64,000 nucleotides of DNA from JADFAK01 sp047615865. Lineage in GTDB: Bacteria > Bacteroidota > Bacteroidia > Flavobacteriales_D > Sanyastnellaceae. Positions 45,110-56,100 of the stretch are shown one piece after another. A model generated the notes under the pieces. The model ran no database searches, was not told where the DNA came from, and saw nothing but the letters and a program-made list of their open reading frames with translations. Both the position numbers and the translations under genes were made by a program. The stretch lies in contig JBLHIB010000002.1 of assembly GCA_047615865.1 (NCBI GenBank), positions 17,791 through 81,790 of the forward strand, given 5' to 3'. Numbering within the stretch: position 1 is the stretch's first letter; every line of letters starts with the position of its first letter.

Positions 45110-48100
45110 CTATCGGATCACTGTAACCGACCCTTGCTTTATGTATCGTTGAGCCGTGCTTGCAGAGTATACGGTCAAATGCCATTCGTATAGATCAGTA
45201 TTTGCATAATGCTGACCGCCGCTGACTTCTCCAAGCCATGGTTCAGCTATGTCGTTAGTTTGGAACACTTTCTCTCCCCATCGGTCGAATACGATCAACT
45301 CAAACCGCGTCAGATCGATATCTGAACCTTTTACTAGGAATACATCGTTCACTCCGTCTGCATTTGGTGAGAAGGCGTTAGGTATATATACGTTGAACAA
45401 ATCGTAAATGACTGTATATTTCATTGCAGTCGACTCGCAACCATTTGCATCAATGACAGTCAATGAAACCGGGTAATTGCCTCCTATATCATAAGGGTAT
45501 TCAAAAAGTGGATTCTGTTCGAAAGCGTTTCCTAGCATTTGAATCGTATCAAATACCCAAAACCATTCTATAATAGAACCTTGCGAGTCATCGAAATACT
45601 GAATTTCTGTTTCAGGAATAGCAGTAGGCTGCGGTGAAGAGTGGAAATTGGCCAATGGGTTATCGAAAACAGAAATGTAGTTTTCTTCAAAATCCGAATA
45701 TTGGCAACCGATAGGCGAACTCAATGTAAGGCCAACGTCGTAAGAACCTGGTTCATTAAACGTATGAGGGAATTCTGAAGCATTGAAAATATAAGTACCA
45801 TCGCTAATCGTCCATTCTCCTTGTACATAAGAATCTTGATCATTTTGAACAAAGAACAGAATGTCAGCAGGAAAACATCCACTAGTAGTATCTGCTCCAA
45901 TAGAGACATCCAAAGGAACTTCCAAAGTGACTACTTGGCAGGCTGCTACTTCTGGTGTTTCGCAGCCATCAGTTACAACAACGCAGTAAGTTGTGTTTCC
46001 ATTTGGATCAACTGTGAAGCTTTCTTCTGAGCTAACACCAACTGAGCCGTTTGACCAAGCGAAGTTGTACGGACCACTGTCACCACCACTAATGGATAGT
46101 ACTTCGACCGTCGCAGTTCCTCCGCCGCAGATCAGGGTGTCCAATGCAATTTCCATGGATAGCTCCATGAAAATATCGACGTCCATTGTGAAAGGTGCTG
46201 ACTCGCAGCCAAAATCATCTATAGCATAAACTTCGTAAGTAGTGGGCACAAGTGGTTGATCAAATACTGTCGAACCATTTCCCAATCCTTGATCCCAAAT
46301 ATAGGTCCATGAATTGTCTGGATCTTGCAAACTCCATGCGCTTAGCGCCGCCGTACCTTGAATACATATTGTTGTGTCTGCCGAAGTTTCAATCGTAATG
46401 ATATCTGGTTGTGCAATGTCAACGTCGATGTCGTAAGTACATTGGTCGTTGATAATACTCACAGAATAATCTCCAGGTAACAGGTCGTTAAACTCTTGCA
46501 ATCCTCCATTGATATCAATGGATTCAACTATACCGCCTCCTTCATACAATTCAATGGTCCATGGAGGTGTGCCCGTGCCGTCATCAATAAATACGTGAAC
46601 AAATCCATCGTTGCCTGCGCAACTTGGGTTTTGAGAATTTACATTGAACAAAAATGCTGGAGTAATTGTCACAAAATCGGTAGATGCGCAACCTGGAAAA
46701 CCTGCTGGATAAGCGGTTACTTCAAATACTGTCTCGCCGTTTACCTGAACTACAACCGGTGATGGGCTATTCGGATCGTCTAGGTTTTCGGCTGGCGTCC
46801 ATTCATATTGAATTTGTCCGTCGCCCGTGCACAGAACTGACTCATCGAATACTATTCCGTCAGCAGGGTCATCGGCCGATGAGAAAACAAGATTTCCCGC
46901 ATCGTCAAAAATATTGAACGCATTACCAGTCGTTGCCCCCCAAGGGCTATTTATGTATGAAATTATCAATACCTCACCAGACGTAATGGCGATAATCTGT
47001 TCGTTGCTTTCATTGAAAGTTGTAAAATTCCCTTGAAAAACTCCTCCTGCTGTTACATCTATGCTGCCTCCGTCCCAACCGTAGTTGTTATTGTCATTGT
47101 ACATCTCAATGATAAACTCACATGGAGGCGCAGGAAAGTCATTTGATAAGATTACAGCTTCCAGTTCAAGATCTCCACAAAGCGTTTCGTCCAGTCCGGC
47201 GTCTACAACCGGTCCAGGAACAACTTCGATAGTTATTGTCGTATCGAATGTGCAGCTAAAGTTATTTGTTGCAAAGAATGTGTATTCATAGAACCCAAGC
47301 GCTGGTGGCTCAATTTCGATACTATTTCCATCTGAGGAAATAGAGTTAATGAATGGACCTTCCCACCACGAAGAATCTGACTCCAACCCAACAACAGGCG
47401 TGAAAGTTGTAATCCCAGGATAAAGATCTGGGTTGAACTCCATTCCCCATTCGAATATGTAGCCATTGTCTATAGCGAGGTTGTCGGTAACTCCGAAAGA
47501 CCATGTACCATTGAGAGGACAACCAACCAAATTACAAATATCTTCATCACTTTCGTAAAAGCCCGGATCTACAATATTTCCTGTTACCAATTGACCTGCA
47601 TTGTTCACGTAGGACACGGAAGTACTGTTGTTGTCATCAAGATTTCCATTTGTAAGACCCGGCTGCCAGCCATAGTCGTAGCCAGTTCCTGCGATTGTGG
47701 TACCATCATCGACACATTCGCCAAGAAATGTTCCACCACCGCCATTCATACCCCAATCAATAAGATTTACAAGAGTCCCATTGGGACATTCAATGTACAT
47801 TCCTAAATCACCCAAATATGAGTGTTCCATATTCACAAAAATGGAAAAAAGGTCGTCGCAATTATCTAGTGTTGCTCCCGCTTCGAAAAAATCAAAAGTA
47901 AGTTCTGAGGTATAACTAAATCCGGCTCCATCAGCTAAGTAAGACTCACCCGCGACCACCTGAGGTGGCAAAGCGGTCCAAGTTACATTTTGTACAGGAT
48001 TTCCATTTAAACTTCCCTCTCCACCAAGGCATACAACTTCATCAAATTCAGTATTAAAAATCGGGATAGTGGACACGAGGATTTGCATCGGATCAAGATT

Positions 48101-48823
48101 CAAGCTAAAACACCCATTGTTGTCCTGAACTGTCAATGTAGCAATGTACTCTCCTGGTTCGTTATAAAAATGCGTTGGATCTGTTAGATTCGAGCCTTCG
48201 TCAATAGTTCCGTCACCATAATTCCAGATGTAATTTGCGATTGTGAAACCAGCTCCTGGAACAGATCCTTCATCACCAAATGTGACTTCCTGCCCCATAC
48301 ACACGCCAATTATTTGTTCTATCCCTTCCGGGGCAGGATCTGCAATTTGACCAAGTGATGTTGGCGAGTCACAAGGAGTTGTGCATGAAATCAAGGCTTC
48401 AAATCCGGGAGCCCCAGAAGTATTCCCTGTATTGCACGTGAAGACAAATGTGAGACACCCTGATACATTGTTGACAGTTCCGGTCACAGCAATTCCTTGA
48501 AGACCAGTTCCTGCGTATGAGCCAAGAGAATTTGCGCTCGTATCATCGCCATCGTATATAGCAAGGTAATCACTGTTGTTCGGGTTAGGAGAAGTTTGCA
48601 ACCCAAAGGCTACAAATTCCACCTGAACGACATCGCCTGGTGAGTCGGAGCAAATGGTAAAAGTATAATCATTGTCCAGATAAGCACCGCCATCCCCATC
48701 ATCCACCAAGGCACCTGAACAGGCTGTTGTTTCCCCGTTCGATATAATAATATTTTGCCCCTGGCTTATTCCGCAAACGGCTAGCAATAAAAAACTTAGT
48801 AAAAATTTAAAGATACTTGCCAT
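45110..48823 (-). CDS. T9SS type B secreted adhesin-like protein (1237 residues), copy 1
   Basis: 1237 residues with a signal peptide ending near GISQGQ. Residues about 28-150 are a CUB-like domain (SDYLAIYDGDD ... GCLTFVFTC). A PKD domain follows at about 185-255 (YIWNYGDGTIDEG). Residues about 285-480 resemble the P-domain beta fold (EHSYLGDLGMYIECPNGTLV ... GCPLNGTWSFGVTDN). Several Ig-like repeats fill the middle, a second PKD lies near 1030-1110, and the last 90 residues are a type B sorting domain (YIPNAFSPNADGVNDVFLV ... VFDRWGEKVFQ). Predicted T9SS cargo on the cell surface. The start lies two bases after the stop of the small secreted protein gene. Its N-terminal half closely matches the 49364-53077 protein. 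Confidence 0.92.
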   Translation of the reverse strand: MASIFKFLLSFLLLAVCGISQGQNIIISNGETTACSGALVDDGDGGAYLDNDYTFTICSDSPGDVVQVEFVAFGLQTSPNPNNSDYLAIYDGDDTSANSLGSYAGTGLQGIAVTGTVNNVSGCLTFVFTCNTGNTSGAPGFEALISCTTPCDSPTSLGQIADPAPEGIEQIIGVCMGQEVTFGDEGSVPGAGFTIANYIWNYGDGTIDEGSNLTDPTHFYNEPGEYIATLTVQDNNGCFSLNLDPMQILVSTIPIFNTEFDEVVCLGGEGSLNGNPVQNVTWTALPPQVVAGESYLADGAGFSYTSELTFDFFEAGATLDNCDDLFSIFVNMEHSYLGDLGMYIECPNGTLVNLIDWGMNGGGGTFLGECVDDGTTIAGTGYDYGWQPGLTNGNLDDNNSTSVSYVNNAGQLVTGNIVDPGFYESDEDICNLVGCPLNGTWSFGVTDNLAIDNGYIFEWGMEFNPDLYPGITTFTPVVGLESDSSWWEGPFINSISSDGNSIEIEPPALGFYEYTFFATNNFSCTFDTTITIEVVPGPVVDAGLDETLCGDLELEAVILSNDFPAPPCEFIIEMYNDNNNYGWDGGSIDVTAGGVFQGNFTTFNESNEQIIAITSGEVLIISYINSPWGATTGNAFNIFDDAGNLVFSSADDPADGIVFDESVLCTGDGQIQYEWTPAENLDDPNSPSPVVVQVNGETVFEVTAYPAGFPGCASTDFVTITPAFLFNVNSQNPSCAGNDGFVHVFIDDGTGTPPWTIELYEGGGIVESIDINGGLQEFNDLLPGDYSVSIINDQCTYDIDVDIAQPDIITIETSADTTICIQGTAALSAWSLQDPDNSWTYIWDQGLGNGSTVFDQPLVPTTYEVYAIDDFGCESAPFTMDVDIFMELSMEIALDTLICGGGTATVEVLSISGGDSGPYNFAWSNGSVGVSSEESFTVDPNGNTTYCVVVTDGCETPEVAACQVVTLEVPLDVSIGADTTSGCFPADILFFVQNDQDSYVQGEWTISDGTYIFNASEFPHTFNEPGSYDVGLTLSSPIGCQYSDFEENYISVFDNPLANFHSSPQPTAIPETEIQYFDDSQGSIIEWFWVFDTIQMLGNAFEQNPLFEYPYDIGGNYPVSLTVIDANGCESTAMKYTVIYDLFNVYIPNAFSPNADGVNDVFLVKGSDIDLTRFELIVFDRWGEKVFQTNDIAEPWLGEVSGGQHYANTDLYEWHLTVYSASTAQRYIKQGSVTVIR

Positions 48824-48825
48824 GA

Positions 48826-49251
48826 CTAAGGGTTTTGTTGCTCATAGAGCTTCTGAATAAGCACTTCTGGGTAGACAATGAAAAGAATGCCTGTGTCACC
48901 AATTCGATAATAACCATAGCGATCATTGTTTACAGGAATGTCATACTGAGCCAAGAAAATACCATTTTCAATCTTGTTCAAATCAATCACTCCTAAGTCG
49001 GAAGAGGCCGCTTCGAGAACACTGACATTTTCAAATTCCGAAATATTCTTCTTGCCATTGAGGTCTTGGGTATAGAATCCTTGAGTTTGGCGAAAAACTT
49101 CATACTCCCAAGTACCATTATCCACCATTTGCGCGACAGCGCTCTCCCCCAAAAACAGTTCCAATTCATCCTGGATTGACTGAGCTTCTGCAAGCTGTCC
49201 AAAGGACAGTAATGCGCTCACTATCAATACAATAACTCTAAGTAATCTCAT
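48826..49251 (-). CDS. Small secreted protein of unknown function
   Basis: 141 residues from ATG 49251, with a signal peptide (MRLLRVIVLIVSALLSFGQLAEAQ). A 13-residue upstream extension is rejected because it runs through a TAnnTTTG box. The mature domain is about 118 residues with alternating strands (YGYYRIGDTGILFIVYPEVLI); no family is recognised. It sits two bases before the 45110-48823 adhesin gene, the third case in the window of a small exported protein tightly followed by a T9SS cargo. A dedicated partner role is an inference. Confidence 0.75.
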   Translation of the reverse strand: MRLLRVIVLIVSALLSFGQLAEAQSIQDELELFLGESAVAQMVDNGTWEYEVFRQTQGFYTQDLNGKKNISEFENVSVLEAASSDLGVIDLNKIENGIFLAQYDIPVNNDRYGYYRIGDTGILFIVYPEVLIQKLYEQQNP

Positions 49252-49268
49252 AATTCCTACTTTGATAT

Positions 49269-49276
49269 CAAATTTA
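49269..49276 (-). promoter_or_regulatory. -7 element (TAAATTTG) for the 48826/45110 gene pair
   Basis: The minus strand reads TAAATTTG, 17 bases before the ATG at 49251. It separates this pair from the upstream adhesin gene. Confidence 0.6.
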
Positions 49277-49363
49277 GCCATTAGCAGCATCTCTCAGACA
49301 TAAGTTCCTCCGCGAATTCAAGACGCATTCGTTGACGGTATAGTTGCATGAAAGAAATCGAAA

Positions 49364-52300
49364 CTAGCGAATAATGGAAACTGATCCGGAAATCCTTTTC
49401 AATTCGCCCGTAGTAAGCGAGTGCGCCACAATGAGAAATGGATAAACACCATCTGGAACGAAGTGATCGGCTCCTTTAAATGAACCATCCCAAATCGCTT
49501 CAAAATCAAAAGATTGGAACACAGTTTCACCCCATCGATTGAATATATTAATCTCATACCTATTTGGATCAACATCTATCCCTTGGACAAACCAAAAATC
49601 ATTGAATCCGTCGTGGTCTGGTGTAAATGCGTTGGGAGCATAGATGACGAAATCTTCGAGTACAGTAAGTTCTTTTGAAATTGAATCTTGACAACCAAAC
49701 TCATTGGTGACATATAAAGTCACTAAATACTCGCCAATACTTTCTCCTGGAAAAGTAATCGAAGGCTCTTCCTCTTCTGACTCTCCGTATTCAGCAAATT
49801 GCCAGAAATTCTCGTCGTTGTCATGCGACAAGTTGATCATATCGAACGTGCTATTGGGCAATATGGCAAGATCAGGAGTGGCTGAAAAGTCGGCGATTGG
49901 ATACGGATATGCGTGAATCATATCAACCACGGTATCGCTATAAATACAACCATCCACAGAGGTAACAGTGTAAATCACAGTGAACTGACCCGACTGCAAG
50001 AAGTTATGCGAAGTCATATCAATCAAACTCGAATGCGTTCCATCACCAAAATCCCATTCGGCATTGGCGATGATGTTGGTGTTATCGGCAACCCCGTTAA
50101 AATTAACAAGGACAGGGAAGCAATTGGCAAGTGTATCTGCTACAAAATGTGGGTCGATCAATTCTTCAATGTCTATGAACACACAATCTTCGGCCATAGG
50201 TGTTTCGCAGGCATCCGTTACCTGAACACAGTAGGTTGAAGGCATGGTAGGAACAACATCAACCTCGGCGCCATCCATGGTCACGTCAGGTAAATTCTGG
50301 TTGTACCATGCGAATGTATAAGGTGCTAAACCTCCGGTGGCTGCTTCGTCTAATGTTATTTCATCACCTAAACAAATGATATCGTCATCCATCGTTAAAA
50401 CTGAAAGAGGGGCGTATAAATCTACTTGAACCAACGCTGGATCAGATTCACAGCCTAGGTTGTCAATTACGTATACGCTGTATAGCTGTCCGATTGCCGG
50501 ATTCACTTCAATCGTGCTTCCAAAACCTACATTGTTGTTCCAAAAGTATGTCCATGTGGTGTCAGAATCTTCTGTAGCCCATGCCTGCAAAGTGGCAGTG
50601 CCTTCAATACATATTGTAGTATCCGGGCTAGCAATCAGCTGATAAATTGGCGGAGCCTCTACTGAAACTTCAGAAGTATAAGTGCACGCGTCATTGGAAA
50701 TACTCACGATGAAATAACCACCTTCAGCTACTTCAAATGCGTTGGTTCCTCCGTTGGTGTCAATTGTCTGGAGAGTATCACTACCCAATATTAAGTTGAG
50801 CTCCCATGGGGCATCATTCGCATCTCCGTCGAGAACTACTTCAATTTGTGCCATATCACCATTGCAAGAAATGTCTTCTCCGGTTACTTCGTAGTTGTAT
50901 GCCAAGCCAACCGTAGTTTCGCTAGTAGCGGCGCACCCTTCGTATCCCTCTGGGTAAACTGTAACAGAATAAGTTGTTTCAGTGTCAACGTCGGCTAACG
51001 GATTCGCAATATCCGGGTCAGAAAGTCCAGCGGAAGGAGTCCATTCATAAATGTAGTCTCCATATCCTCCACAAGCGCCTTCCCAAAGTACTTCTCCATC
51101 GGTAAATCCGCCTGGTCCTCCGGCATATAGAAGGTTACCGCTATCGTCGAACAAGTTCATTGAAACTTCGTTGACGAAAAAGCCCGCAACAAAAACAGCT
51201 TGAACTGTTGATCCCCCAGGCAAAACGACAGATGCAAATTCAATATCTCCTCCGTTCAAGGTCAAAGATTCAATCACCACGCCATCTGCAACGAAATCAA
51301 CTGCACAACCACTCCATCCGTCTCCGAAATCGTCTAACATTTCGAGTGTTAATATGCAATCTGCATCCACTCCATCGACGGTCACATTTGGATCAATCAT
51401 GACATTGTCTTCACAGATAGTCCAATAGGCACCAGCATCTATTGAAGGTCCAGGAACTACACTTATTGTAATCGTAGTATCAAACGTGCAATCAAAATTA
51501 TTCGTTGCGAAATAAGTGTAATCATAATCCCCTAGGGCATCTGGTTCAATGGTTATAATGTTTCCGTTAGGCGATTCAGTATTTATAAAAGGGCCTTCCC
51601 ACCATGTGGAATCAAGTCCAAGTCCAATCTCAGGCGTAAAAGTTGTAACATCTGGATAGAGGTTTGGATTAAATTCCATCCCCCACTCAAAAATATATCC
51701 ATTATCAGCAGCCAAGTTATCAGTTACATTGAAAGTCCACGTTCCATTGAGCGGACACCCAACCAAATCGCAGAGATCTTCATCGCTTTCATAGAAACCA
51801 GGATCAACAACATTTCCGGTTACAACCTGACCATCATTATTGGTATATGTAATTTCAGTAGAGTTATCGTCGTCAAGATTGCCATTGGTAAGACCCGGTT
51901 GCCAGCCATAGTCGTATCCAGTGCCCGCAATAGTCGACCCGTCGTCAACGCACTCACCTAAGAAGGTTCCACCCCCAGTATTCATGTCCCAGTCAATCAA
52001 GTTTACCGAAGTACCATTTGGACATTCAATAAACATGCCTAAGTCGCCTAAATAACTGTGTTCGATATTAACGAAAACAGAGTAAAGGTCGTCGCAATCC
52101 TCCAAGACTGCATCGGTTTCAAAGTAATCAAATGTAATTTCGGAGGAAAAGCTAAAGCCCGCTCCATCGGCTAGGTAGGTTTCACCTGAAGCTACTTGCG
52201 GTGGAAGTGCGGTCCAAGTAACACTTTGCAGTGCAGACCCATCTATGACTCCTATACCTCCAAGACAAAACTCTTCGGTGAATTCTGTGCTAAACAGAGG

Positions 52301-53077
52301 AATGGTAGATACAAGAACCTGCATCGGGACAACATTCAGACTAAAACAACCATTGTTGTCTTGAACTGCCAAATTCACAATATACTCACCTGGCTCATCA
52401 AAGACATGCGTAACTTCAGTCAAACTTGATCCCTCTTCAATTGATCCATCGTCGAAAGTCCAAATATAATTTCCTAGCGTAAAGCCTGGCTCAGAAAATG
52501 AACCATCGTCCCCGAATGTTATCGGTTCTCCAACACAAACTCCCACGTAATCATTATCGCCGCTAGGCAGAGGATCGAGAATCTGAGCTCCCGCAGTTGG
52601 AGGTGCGCAAGGAGTTGTACATGATATATTCGCCTCCCATCCAGGAGCCGATTGCGTATTGCCAGTAACACTTGTAAAAACAAAAGTCAAGCAACCACTT
52701 ATGTTGTTAACGGTACCAGTGACGGCAATGCCTTGCAAACTGGTTCCTGCATAATCACCTAAAGAATTTTCTCCTGTATTGTCTCCATCAAAAATAGACA
52801 GGTAATCACTATTGTTGGGATTTGGGGAAGTTTGCAATCCGAAACCAACAAATTCCACTTGAATAACATCCCCAGGATTATCTGGACAGATGGTAAAAGT
52901 GTAATCTGAATCACTATAAGGAGCACCCTCTGTTCCTCCCAAATTATTATCATCTTGAAAACTCCCTTCGCACACTGTAACAGTTCCATTCGAGATGAAA
53001 ACATTGTCTTGTGCATGATTTGCTAGAGGCGCAATAAAGCAAATGATAAAAAATAGGGCCGTAACTCGTCCAAACAT
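49364..53077 (-). CDS. T9SS type B secreted adhesin-like protein (1237 residues), copy 2
   Basis: 1237 residues, the same length as the 45110-48823 product. Signal peptide, CUB-like domain, PKD and P-domain-like regions match that protein nearly line by line through about residue 530 (LQTSPNPNNSDYLSIFDGDN; GTGYDYGWQPGLTNGNLDD). Past that point they diverge: this copy has a module with LDDFGDGWSGCAVDF where the other has a reduced NNNYGWDGGSIDV version. It ends with a PKD domain and a type B sorting domain (IYAPNAFTPDHDGFNDFWFV ... IFNRWGETVFQSF). Predicted T9SS cargo. The pair suggests duplication followed by divergence of the outer half. Confidence 0.92.
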   Translation of the reverse strand: MFGRVTALFFIICFIAPLANHAQDNVFISNGTVTVCEGSFQDDNNLGGTEGAPYSDSDYTFTICPDNPGDVIQVEFVGFGLQTSPNPNNSDYLSIFDGDNTGENSLGDYAGTSLQGIAVTGTVNNISGCLTFVFTSVTGNTQSAPGWEANISCTTPCAPPTAGAQILDPLPSGDNDYVGVCVGEPITFGDDGSFSEPGFTLGNYIWTFDDGSIEEGSSLTEVTHVFDEPGEYIVNLAVQDNNGCFSLNVVPMQVLVSTIPLFSTEFTEEFCLGGIGVIDGSALQSVTWTALPPQVASGETYLADGAGFSFSSEITFDYFETDAVLEDCDDLYSVFVNIEHSYLGDLGMFIECPNGTSVNLIDWDMNTGGGTFLGECVDDGSTIAGTGYDYGWQPGLTNGNLDDDNSTEITYTNNDGQVVTGNVVDPGFYESDEDLCDLVGCPLNGTWTFNVTDNLAADNGYIFEWGMEFNPNLYPDVTTFTPEIGLGLDSTWWEGPFINTESPNGNIITIEPDALGDYDYTYFATNNFDCTFDTTITISVVPGPSIDAGAYWTICEDNVMIDPNVTVDGVDADCILTLEMLDDFGDGWSGCAVDFVADGVVIESLTLNGGDIEFASVVLPGGSTVQAVFVAGFFVNEVSMNLFDDSGNLLYAGGPGGFTDGEVLWEGACGGYGDYIYEWTPSAGLSDPDIANPLADVDTETTYSVTVYPEGYEGCAATSETTVGLAYNYEVTGEDISCNGDMAQIEVVLDGDANDAPWELNLILGSDTLQTIDTNGGTNAFEVAEGGYFIVSISNDACTYTSEVSVEAPPIYQLIASPDTTICIEGTATLQAWATEDSDTTWTYFWNNNVGFGSTIEVNPAIGQLYSVYVIDNLGCESDPALVQVDLYAPLSVLTMDDDIICLGDEITLDEAATGGLAPYTFAWYNQNLPDVTMDGAEVDVVPTMPSTYCVQVTDACETPMAEDCVFIDIEELIDPHFVADTLANCFPVLVNFNGVADNTNIIANAEWDFGDGTHSSLIDMTSHNFLQSGQFTVIYTVTSVDGCIYSDTVVDMIHAYPYPIADFSATPDLAILPNSTFDMINLSHDNDENFWQFAEYGESEEEEPSITFPGESIGEYLVTLYVTNEFGCQDSISKELTVLEDFVIYAPNAFTPDHDGFNDFWFVQGIDVDPNRYEINIFNRWGETVFQSFDFEAIWDGSFKGADHFVPDGVYPFLIVAHSLTTGELKRISGSVSIIR

Positions 53078-53178
53078 TCTGCTAGGTTATTTTCGGCAAA
53101 AATACATTATGCCCGTTCCAATTCATGCAATATTATAACCTATTGTCCACATCTGTGGCTGAAACCTCATTCCAAGGG

Positions 53179-56100
53179 TTACCGAATAATAGACACATGT
53201 CCAGTAAACTTCATGGTCTCAGCAGAATAGGCATCGTTGACTACAACTTGCCATATAAAGACCTCGTTCTGGACAAAATGGTTGCCTTGTTTATTTTGAC
53301 CTAGCCAAGGCATTGCGGGATCTGTGGTAATGAAGATTTGTTCGCCCCATCGATTATAAATGCTCAAGGCGTAGTTCTCTGGATCAAATCCGCGGAGTAA
53401 TGGTAAGAAGACATCATTGATGCCATCGCCGTCTGGCGTGAAAGCATTCGGCGCAAAAATCCAAAACTCACCGGGGATGAACACCTGACGACAAATGCTG
53501 TCGACACATCCAAACTGGTTGGCCACTTGCAAGCAAACATCGTGGATAACATCTGGTGTTGGCGGGAATTCAATAATCGGGTTAGTTTCCAATGAACTGC
53601 CCCACTCGCCAAACGTCCAGAGGTATCCCGTTGCGCCTATTGACAGGTTATTGAAATAAACAATCGGGTTGACGACGGTTTGCTCATCTATGTTCGTCTC
53701 AAAGAAAGCTAGAGGCGATGTGTGCACCTCGATATAATCGGTATAGGTGACTGACTGCAAACAGCCATTTGCGCTTGTCGCTGTTAAAGAAACATCATGC
53801 AGACCTTCATCCAAAAACACAAAGAACGGATCAATTTCAATGGACGAAGTACCATCATCGAACATCCAAACATAGGTCGTCAACAAATCATTCGAGCTTG
53901 TATTGAACAACTGCACTGTTAGCGGCGAACATCCTTCTATAGGATTGGCGTCAAATTCGACATTGGGAACTTCCAGGGCCAAAATATTCATGGCATCTAT
54001 CGAAGCGCAGCCATCGTTGTTTGTTACTTCAACCTCTACCATGCCTGATTGAATTAGATCGAAGGTTTGATTTGGAGCATTTGGGTTGTTGAACCACAAT
54101 GACGGTGTCCATGCAAACTGAATCCCATTGCCACTTGCCGAAAGGGTGATTTCGGATGCTTCACATTCGATTAAATCTGGGCCCAAATCGACCATAGGCA
54201 GGGCAAAAACATCCACTACAACGGTATCTTGAACATCGCATACACCATTGCTGGCAGTGACGAAAAACTCAATGGAAGCATTCAAAAACAGATCATCGTT
54301 GTAGGTGAATATCGGGTTCGAAACGCCATCATTGCTGAGATAAGTATCCGGCGTCCATTGGTACGAATATCCAATGTTTGCAATCGCCCCTAGCTGAAGT
54401 GGAATTTCAGATGCACAAAAAGCAGTATCATTTCCTGCTTGCACAGCAACTCCCATATCGACGATTACATTGACATCTACTGACGTTCCCAGGCAGGGTC
54501 CAAAGGCAGGGATTTCATAAGTATAAATCCCCGGTAAGTTTGTGGAAGGATCAAAATTCCCATCGTTTCCTGCTCCATCAAAAGACCATTGACCTCCGTC
54601 TACATTGGTTCCGATCAAGGTTGATTCTAGATCTACTTGATTGGCATTTATGCACATTGAAAGCACCTGGTCGGGTCCTACATCTGGAAGTGCTAAAATA
54701 TCAAAAGCTATGGTCGCAAGACTCGGAGGACAAACATTTCCATTGTCGACGACGAAGAGCACAGTTGCCGAAGAATCAACAGCTGGATCCACAATGCCGA
54801 GTGCAGGGAGATTATCCTCGTCATACCATGTGCCAAAAATCCCGGTTAATTCAGGAAAAGTATCAACCAAAACTACCGGCGCATCTGAGGAGCATAGTTC
54901 CAGTCCTGCGTTGAAATTTTCGAAGGACAAAGTCTCCACAATCACATCCAGTTCCATTTGAGAATCTGGACATGTGTTATCCGATAATATGAGGTAGGAA
55001 AAGGAAGTATTTATAATAGCCAAAGGATCAAAAAGTGAAGTAGAAACATTCCCATCTTGATCGAAAAAGATAGTATTAAAGCCTTCACTATCCAACAAAT
55101 AGGTTGCCAGGTCAACAACCTCATCAGTCTCGCAAAACTCTAAATTTAAGTCTGGACCATTTGGCGGCTGCACATCGGCGGTAATACCATATTGGGCAAT
55201 ACTATTTGGGCAGAGGGCACTATTTTGATTGTAGTAGTAATAATGCGTGGCTCCAGGAACGAGAAAAACATTTGGGTCGATAATTTCATTGTTAATATCG
55301 GTCCATATACCTCCAAGATCGGATGTTGCATTGAGAAGGCCGTTGAGGTTGACAGCTGCTTGAGGTTCGCACAAAGCAAAGTTTTGATTGGGTCCAGCGA
55401 CCAATTGATCTTCGACGAAAATATCGATAACAGCTGCATCAGGCTGACAACCGACAGCTGCCACTGTATAGGTGTATTCGCCATTTTGTGTGCTTGATGG
55501 TTCAACAGAAGGATCAATAACATCTCCGTCGGAATTGGTCCAAACACCCCCTAAAGTAGGGCTTCCTCCTAGCTGTGTAAAAAGGTCGACTGCATCTCCT
55601 GTGGCACATAAAGTTATGGCTGCATCTGTTCCTGCTGATATTCCTGTTGTTAAGGACACTTCGAGATTAGCTTGCAGACTAGGACATGGGGAATCTCCTG
55701 GAACCAAGTAGGTATAATCGCCAGGAAGCATATTAAAAGGGACAAATACCTGACTGACAGGATCAAAAGAGTCATCATACCACGAACCACTTTGATCAGG
55801 ATTGCCGGTTAATGTGGCGGTCATATTGAATGGAAATGCATTCGGGCACACTTGTATTTGGCCATCATCACCAGGATATAGGAGCTGATTCTCAATTACA
55901 TACATCGTACTGAACTCCGCAGGGCATCCGGGAACGGTATCGATAATGTAAGTAAACAGCTGGGAATCCATAGTCGCTGGATCATAGTCACCATCTACAA
56001 CTTGGAAGAATTCATTGTACCAAGTTCCACCATAATCGGGGCTACCACTCATTAGATCGGTAAGGAAAAACGGGTTGTAGGTTTCACATATCAGGTAGGT

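Noticed and set aside
53096..53104. TAnnTTTG promoter for the 49364-53077 gene
   Set aside because: The minus strand reads TATTTTTTG, one base too long for the element, so no promoter was called.
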